A stretch of 64,000 nt of DNA, taken from positions 50,535,638 through 50,599,637 of the forward strand of contig NC_133398.1 of the NCBI RefSeq assembly GCF_047511655.1, given 5' to 3'. Positions within the stretch are counted from its first letter, which is position 1, and the number at the start of each line of letters is the position of its first letter. Source of the stretch: Castor canadensis. Taxonomy: Eukaryota; Chordata; Mammalia; Rodentia; Castoridae. Below are positions 58,607 through 64,000 of this stretch, piece after piece. The notes beneath the pieces are model-generated. The model did not search any database. It was not told the origin of the DNA and worked only from the letters and a program-made list of their open reading frames with translations. Both the position numbers and the translations under genes were made by a program.

Positions 58607-59805
58607 AAGTGACCAGAAGTGCAGATTCATGAGAGAAAGAAGGAAAATATGAAAATTATCCAAAGGTCCTCTTTTAGGGCCTTTCTTTTTTCCTTTCTAT
58701 CTTGTTATTTTAATTCTAGCATTAAGGTGGGAAAAACCAAAAGTGATTCCCAACCAGCATGACACTCCTTTGCCTAGAAAAATCTTAAATCAAATAATGT
58801 ATGAAAATTTAAAGACTCTGATATCATAACAAAAGCACAGAATCACTATATTTAGTATCATATCTGATCTCAAGCACCATATCATGTCTGTGAGAGGAAG
58901 AAAGGTGACCCAAGGAGCTCAGCTGAACTGTCTTTCCCAGGCCAGAGGGGAAGAGCCAGGACTGGGGGTGAGGGTCCAGTGACAGAGGCCTAACAAGCAA
59001 TGGCATGCCTGAGCCAACCCCAGACTGGAAAAAAAAATGTTAGTGTCTCTGAAGTAGAAAGGAAAAAGAAGAGATACAGAAAATAATGTTAGTTATTCTG
59101 TCCATACCATTCCCATTTGTACAAATATTTTTCTGGGTAACTTTTATGCAACTGATGCACTTAAAAATCATATTAATATATCAAAGATGTTATATTAAAT
59201 CACCTCATACAGTAACATAATACTATAACTATCACAATAGCAGTTTTTCAGGATTTTAATCAGTAACATTTAAACACCAGACAGCTACACAGTTGTTAAT
59301 TTTTTGGGCAGAAATAGACAAGTAACTCAGTCCTGCATCAACATATCTCATTACCAATGACGATTAATGATTCCTGGAAATTATTGGTTTTAATGAGTTA
59401 TTGAATTTTTGCTTTCATATTAGTTTAGCAGAAGATTTAAAACAAAATTCTTTGGACAGCTGACAATAATTTATTGACCTATCTCCTAGTGATTTTCCAC
59501 TTAATTTTGTGAATATTTCAATCTCATGTGGGTCCAAAATATCACCAAATTAATACAGACATAAAGGCTGACACACTTACCACACAAAATGAAAGTAGTA
59601 AACTGGGTCAGTGAGAAACTTGAGTCAATGGACAAGATTACTTGTGAAAGGAGAGATAACCTCTACCTGAATGATCAGTAGGAGATAAAATCTGAGAAAC
59701 AGCTGCTGTATAAATTACTCTTTAATGGTTACTCTGGATACTGAGGATAAGACAGTAAATAAGATTATTAGAGAGTGCTTAAAGAGTTGATTTGTTACAG
59801 ATATT

Positions 59806-59955
59806 CCATACCGGTTAGGGAGTTCCCTCTAGTGGTAGAGCACCTAGCTAGGAAAAATGAGATACTGGTTTCAAACACAGTAACAAAACAAAACAAAGGG
59901 AAAAAAAAGGAATCAACAAACCCACCACGCCCTCAAAAAAAAAAAAAAAAAAACC
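59806..59955 (+). mobile_element. tRNA-derived SINE with A-rich tail
   Basis: 'ccctctagtggtagagcacc tagctagg' (split) is the SINE head, followed by an A-rich tail with an (A)19 run at about 59936. The same 5' flank and SINE recur at 62960-63200, so flank and SINE were duplicated together. Confidence 0.7.
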
Positions 59956-60049
59956 CAAGGTACTCCTATTTTCCATACCAAGCAATGGGAGGCTCAGTCC
60001 TGTGAGGCCAGGAGCAGCTGTTCTTCAGTATCAAAGCACAACAGGGCAC

Positions 60050-60750
60050 ATGGCCAACCACAAGAGCCTCACTCTCCAACTGCAGGACCTGAGAATAGTG
60101 ACAGCACCAGCTGAGCCCTCGTGGCTGGATATTGAATCCCCAAATTCAAGGTGGCCCATACCTATCTGCTCATGGCAGGGTTGATGCTCAGCTCCAGCCC
60201 TGCCTGCTCACTTGGGGTCACTGCCTTAGATGCAGGGCCAAGAAATCAGGGAAACCCTTCAGCCATTAAGTCAGGTGAAAAGAATCCCCTCTCATAATTG
60301 CCTGAACTGATTTGAAATTTCCAAGAAAAAGTGAGAATGTCACCCAAATCCAGAAGGCAGAAACCACCTGTTTCTGTAAGAAGATGCAACAGATCTTCAA
60401 CCTGTTCAATGCACAGGACAACTGTAGTGCTTGGATAAAATCATTCTGGATAAACTACTGTCTAAGCTTGGTCAGAGTTTGAAAGGACAGAAGCCAAGAA
60501 ACAAGAAACTCCCTTCTGTGGTTACTGGGAACCTGCTGTCTGAAGCTATTTCCAAGCATCCTCCACTATTTGCAGGGAAAAGGATACAGCACCTGTACCT
60601 GGAAGCTGGTGGTGATGATGGGGTTGGTGGTGGGATTACAGGGTCCTTTTCCCTCCTCAGCAATTCTCAAAGAAAATTCAGCATAAAGAAGCTATACTCA
60701 CAGGTCTCAGCACTACCGTCATTTTTTCCTAATTCCAAAAAATAAGTCAA
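60050..60750 (+). pseudogene. Type I interferon pseudogene, omega/zeta-like (copy C)
   Basis: Same layout as copy A: ATG at 60050 with a 44-codon frame ending SWQG, a signal-end-like stretch at about 60184-60215, then MQQIFNLFNAQDNCSAW (60386), LHYLQGKGYSTCTW (about 60560) and an end with LSNSQRK. The conserved CAWE motif reads CTWK. A (ggtgatgat/ggtggtggtggg)-type expansion lies at 60607-60640. At least three frame changes. It and copy A are each other's closest relatives here. Confidence 0.72.
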
Positions 60751-60995
60751 CTCAGATTTTTGCAGCAGCAGAAATATATTTGAAAACAAATCCATGAGAT
60801 TTTAAAAAAGTGTATTGTACATTGTGCATTATAAATTTTCATACATGTTTTTAAATAAGAGAGAATTTATTTTTATAAATAAATGATGTTATGATTAATA
60901 ATTTAGTGTATTTGTTTTAATACTTGAGGGTATCCTTAGATTCTAAAGTTTGATATGTAATTTTTATGGGAAAATTTTTAAAGATGGGATTTATT

Positions 60996-61310
60996 AAAGA
61001 CACCACTGGTCAATTAACCTAGAAGGTAACACACACGCACAGGAAATCAATGTGAGTCAATGCCTTGTATAGCTATCCTTATCTCAACCAGCAAAAACCC
61101 TTGTTCCTTCCTATTATTGCTTATACTCTCTCTACAACAAAATTAGAAATAAGGGCAAAATAGTTTCTGCTGGGTATTGAGGGAGTGGGGGGGAGAGGAA
61201 GGGGGCGGAGTGGGTGGTAAGGGAGGGGGTGGGGGCAGGGGGGAGAAATGACCCAAGCCTTGTATGCACATATGAATAATAAAATTAAAAAAAAAAGACA
61301 CCACTGGTCA
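60996..61310 (+). mobile_element. Short 5'-truncated L1 end with perfect 17-bp TSD
   Basis: aaagacaccactggtca occurs at 60996-61012 and 61294-61310. Between them are 281 bases of L1 3'UTR with a long G-rich tract (61175-61245) and an A-rich tail just before the right repeat. A TSD without mismatches points to a rather recent insertion. The only short sense-strand L1 tail here. Confidence 0.88.
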
Positions 61311-61529
61311 GTGAGCTTGAGTCTGTCATAACTGATAAACAAAAATTATCATATCATCAATAATTAGATCATAATACAAATTTATCAGATGTATCCTTGT
61401 TTGGCCATCCTCAGTGAAGGCCAACACTATTTCAAGGAACTGAGTACTATCATTTCTTTGGCTTTGTCAACCTTAACAAAAACTACAAATGTCTATATAG
61501 TAGATGAGTCCACTCTGTTACATATTTTT

Positions 61530-61690
61530 ATTATAAATTTTTATTAGGATATATTCATTATACAGGGGGGATTTATAGTGACAATTCTGATTAGACTTAT
61601 ATTGTACATTATTTATATTACCCCCATCATCTCTCTCCCTCAGTCCCTTCCCCAGTGCCCACTCTATAATAACCCAAAATAAATAAATGA
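61530..61690 (-). mobile_element. L1 3' end fragment, antisense
   Basis: 'cttatattgtacattattta' matches the L1 3' end at 23420, followed by 'cctcagtcccttccccagtg'. It interrupts the unit C/unit A alignment between 'aaaactacaaatgtctatat' and 'gatggtgactcacataaggg', so it is absent from unit A. Confidence 0.65.
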
Positions 61691-61869
61691 TGGTGACTCA
61701 CATAAGGGTATATTTGGGGGCCAAGACTGTACAGAAAATTTCACACCCATTCTTATTAAATTGCCAAAGACTTATTCTCATGAATCTAGAGGTAAAGATG
61801 GTGGAGAAGGAAGTTAAGTTTGAGAAAAGTTCTTTAAATGAGACCACTCTTCATTTTTACTTTTTTATT

Positions 61870-61945
61870 AATTTTTTTGGAGGGGCAATACTGGTGTCAG
61901 CACTTGCTAGGCAGGTGCTCTACCACTGGAACCACACCCCCATCC
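61870..61945 (-). mobile_element. tRNA-derived SINE, antisense
   Basis: 'cttgctaggcaggtgctcta ccactggaaccacaccccc' (split) is the reverse SINE head; the matching copy in unit A is at 20790-20870. Confidence 0.7.
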
Positions 61946-62109
61946 CACTCTTCATTTTATACTACTTACTAATGTATTTTAAGAGGTAAAGTAACAAATA
62001 TTATTTATGCAAACATATTATTTAAAAATTGCATTTTATCATCTAATACCACAAATTTAATGTCATGGAAGATGTCATTAAGTAAAGTTTATAGCAGCAT
62101 TCACTCTTA

Positions 62110-62900
62110 GAAAGAAGCACTTTAATTGGCTCCCAAATTCATAGGGTCAAGGTAAAAAGTAGCAAAGAATATAGTGAAGAGGTCTTGCACCACATTTTCA
62201 AATTCAAGTTGTGCCCTTACTACCTGAAAAGAGGGGAAGAGCATCATCAGGTAACTCCTTGTAGGTCCTTAAGGGTCATGAAAACAATAGTGGAGAGTCA
62301 GAAGTCCCACTGGGTATCAGACCGTTTCATCTTCATATTGTAAATATTAAAAATACAAACTTGAAAAAATGTTCCAATACAAGATGATCTTCTTTTCCAA
62401 ATTTCTTCACAAAATCTTCCATGATAACCTTTCTTAAAGGACCATGAAGAATTTCACAGTACAAGTAGATCTATTGGCCTCTCAAATCATATTTGTACTA
62501 CATATTCCTCTGTACTTCCACCATTATTACAATGATGATTCCTTTCATGAACATAGAACTAAGCTCCTAAATTGAGGGAAACTTGGCTAAAATGCTAGGA
62601 CATATGATTGAGTAAAATCATTTCTCTGCTCAAGTGTGTTTTACAATCCTGACAAGGTAGTCCTCAGAGTAATTAGGTCAGGTACTCAAGATGATATGTC
62701 TGGCTATATGTCTGGTAGATATAATGAAGAGTATACACATGCATAAAGAATAACTACTGGGACCAAACACTCAAAATCCACATTAAATAACATAATATTT
62801 AATATATACCAAGGTTTGAAAATCAAACTGAGATGGAATGCATGGTCTCACAGAAATGGATGAATATAGAGGAAGCAAATGATCCTTTCCCATTACTGTG
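62110..62900 (+). repeat. Paralogous block E2 (matches 7770-8650)
   Basis: See block E1: same order of short matches, roughly 70-75% by eye. Non-coding. Confidence 0.7.
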
Positions 62901-62949
62901 TGTGTCTCAGCAGTCCCCCAAAGAATCCAAGGATAAGTGTACTCATGAA

Positions 62950-63200
62950 ATGAAGGATAAGGTCTACATGAATACCTTCCAGTAAGAACAGAAAATCTGA
63001 GAAACAGCTATTGGATAAGCTACTCTTTAATGATAACACTGGGTACTGAGGAGAAGACAGTAAATAAGATTATTATTGAGTTATAAAGAGTTTATTTGTA
63101 TTGGTGTTCCCATATGAATCGGAGACTTGGTTCTAGTGCTAGATACCTGTCTATCTAGAAAGCATGAGGCCCTGGGTTCAAATGCCATTGCCATAAGAAA
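62950..63200 (+). repeat. Second copy of 59640-59890, including a SINE
   Basis: 'aaaatctgagaaacagctat', 'actctttaatg', 'gaagacagtaaataagatta' match 59690-59770; the tRNA-derived SINE at 63115-63200 matches that at 59806. This shows a further duplicated step of about 3.3 kb. Confidence 0.75.
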
Positions 63201-64000
63201 TAGTATATTCCCATACCAAACATTGTAAAAGAAGGAATCTAAAGTGTTGAGGCCACCTAACTTCCTACACAATATATCTACCCAGTTATTAACTTAAGAC
63301 AAAGATGGCTTTTTTGATAACTATCTACTTTGTTTGGAACCTATGATATTCCCTTGGGTAAGTTATATTTAAGTGCAAATATGCAAAGAAAGATTCAAAT
63401 TGATGACATTGCATGAATCACATGTTATCACTGGCCATAGTATCACTTCCAAAATGCAAAAAAATTTCCTAGGAATTGCACAAATCTGGGAAGATATGAT
63501 AGTCATGGTACTCCAAAGCTCAAGCCTATCCAAGAAACTTTTGTTCCTTGACAATGTCTTCTTCCTGTTCAGTTAGCATCTGAGTCACAAGAGAAACATT
63601 GACATTGTCTTCATTGGAGACAAACAAAATATTTGCAAGATTAGAACATGTGGTAAGTAGATGGGTTAGGGGAGAAATTTCATTTGTTTGACCTCAAAGT
63701 CATATTCTCAGAGGTAGCCTTAGGTTAACAAGGCTGTCATTGGCCATCTTGTTGATTTTGCTGATATTTGTGATTCTAAGCTTTTGAATACAAGTTAGGT
63801 TTTCATAATTAAAGCAAATAGCTCATATTTTACTGTATAAATTTATTAAAATGTTTTCATAGCACATTAACAATTTTGTGAAATCCTAAAATAAAGCTGT
63901 CAACAGTCTTCTCATAGTTGTGCAGGATGTTTCATTGTGACATTTTCATAGAAACTTAACAACATACCTTGGTTATAGGGTCACTCCCACCATCATTCCC
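63201..64000. other. AT-rich stretch ending in an L1 3' end
   Basis: No gene recognised to 63930. From about 63930 ('tgtttcattgtgacattttc', 'cactcccaccatcattccc') the text is the antisense 3' end of an L1 that leaves the window. Confidence 0.6.

Larger units (their letters stand above)
57980..62090. repeat. IFN unit C (paralogous to units A and B)
   Basis: Collinear with 11900-12570 plus 18564-21030 of unit A, with no ERV-alpha at 59140 ('gggtaacttttatgcaactg'). A local direct duplication (58241-58380 and 58670-58825) and several SINEs are particular to this copy. Holds the omega/zeta-like IFN pseudogene. Confidence 0.8.

Noticed and set aside
61175-61245. G-rich tract as a possible promoter or switch-like region
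   Set aside because: It belongs to the L1 3'UTR between perfect TSDs; no gene nearby to control.
1-64000. CRISPR arrays, bacterial operons, phage or plasmid systems
   Set aside because: Nothing of the kind: no regular spacer arrays, no ribosome-binding sites with dense frames; all signs are of a mammalian chromosome.

Overview
This is mammalian, almost certainly rodent, genomic DNA: no dense reading frames, many antisense L1 copies, short tRNA-derived and 7SL-like SINEs, and class I endogenous retroviruses (ERVs). The SINE and L1 types look like those of castorimorph rodents (beaver/kangaroo-rat side), but that is a weak call. The single-copy content is a graveyard of type I interferon (IFN) genes, so the window most likely lies inside the IFN cluster. 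I see no intact host protein-coding gene.

Layout. 1-11610: duplicated block D1, carrying an almost full-length antisense L1 (1542-7556, 13-bp target-site duplication, TSD). 11760-21030: IFN unit A, split by a minus-strand ERV (ERV-alpha, 12575-18563) and holding an omega/zeta-like IFN pseudogene. 21230-22360: an alpha-like IFN pseudogene that keeps promoter, 5'UTR and poly(A) signal. 22500-28125: old and younger L1 pieces. 28549-31615: block D2, a paralogue of D1 without the big L1. 31616-36100: AT-rich DNA, a plus-strand L1 fragment and a second alpha-like IFN pseudogene. 36105-46165: an antisense L1 split by ERV-beta (40048-45702, tRNA-Phe-type primer site, 5-bp TSD). 46260-48100: IFN unit B with a third alpha-like pseudogene. 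48758-57397: ERV-gamma, an almost complete gammaretrovirus-like provirus (tRNA-Gln primer site, 4-bp TSD, LTRs about 96% alike). 57980-63200: IFN unit C with a second omega/zeta-like pseudogene and further paralogous blocks.

Reading the parts together: a unit of roughly 10 kb or more carrying IFN genes was duplicated several times and its genes decayed. L1s and retroviruses entered individual copies, so the paralogous copies serve as natural empty sites and give the order of events. The two most interesting items are (1) ERV-gamma's open leader frame, which runs in frame into Gag and has a hydrophobic anchor just before the Gag start, as in the glycosylated Gag of murine leukaemia viruses; and (2) the stop codons of its pol, many of which fall on tryptophan positions, a pattern that fits G-to-A hypermutation. 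All three ERVs and all IFN copies are broken by stops or frameshifts. Boundaries were read by eye; those of repeats are usually good to about 10-50 bases unless a TSD fixes them.
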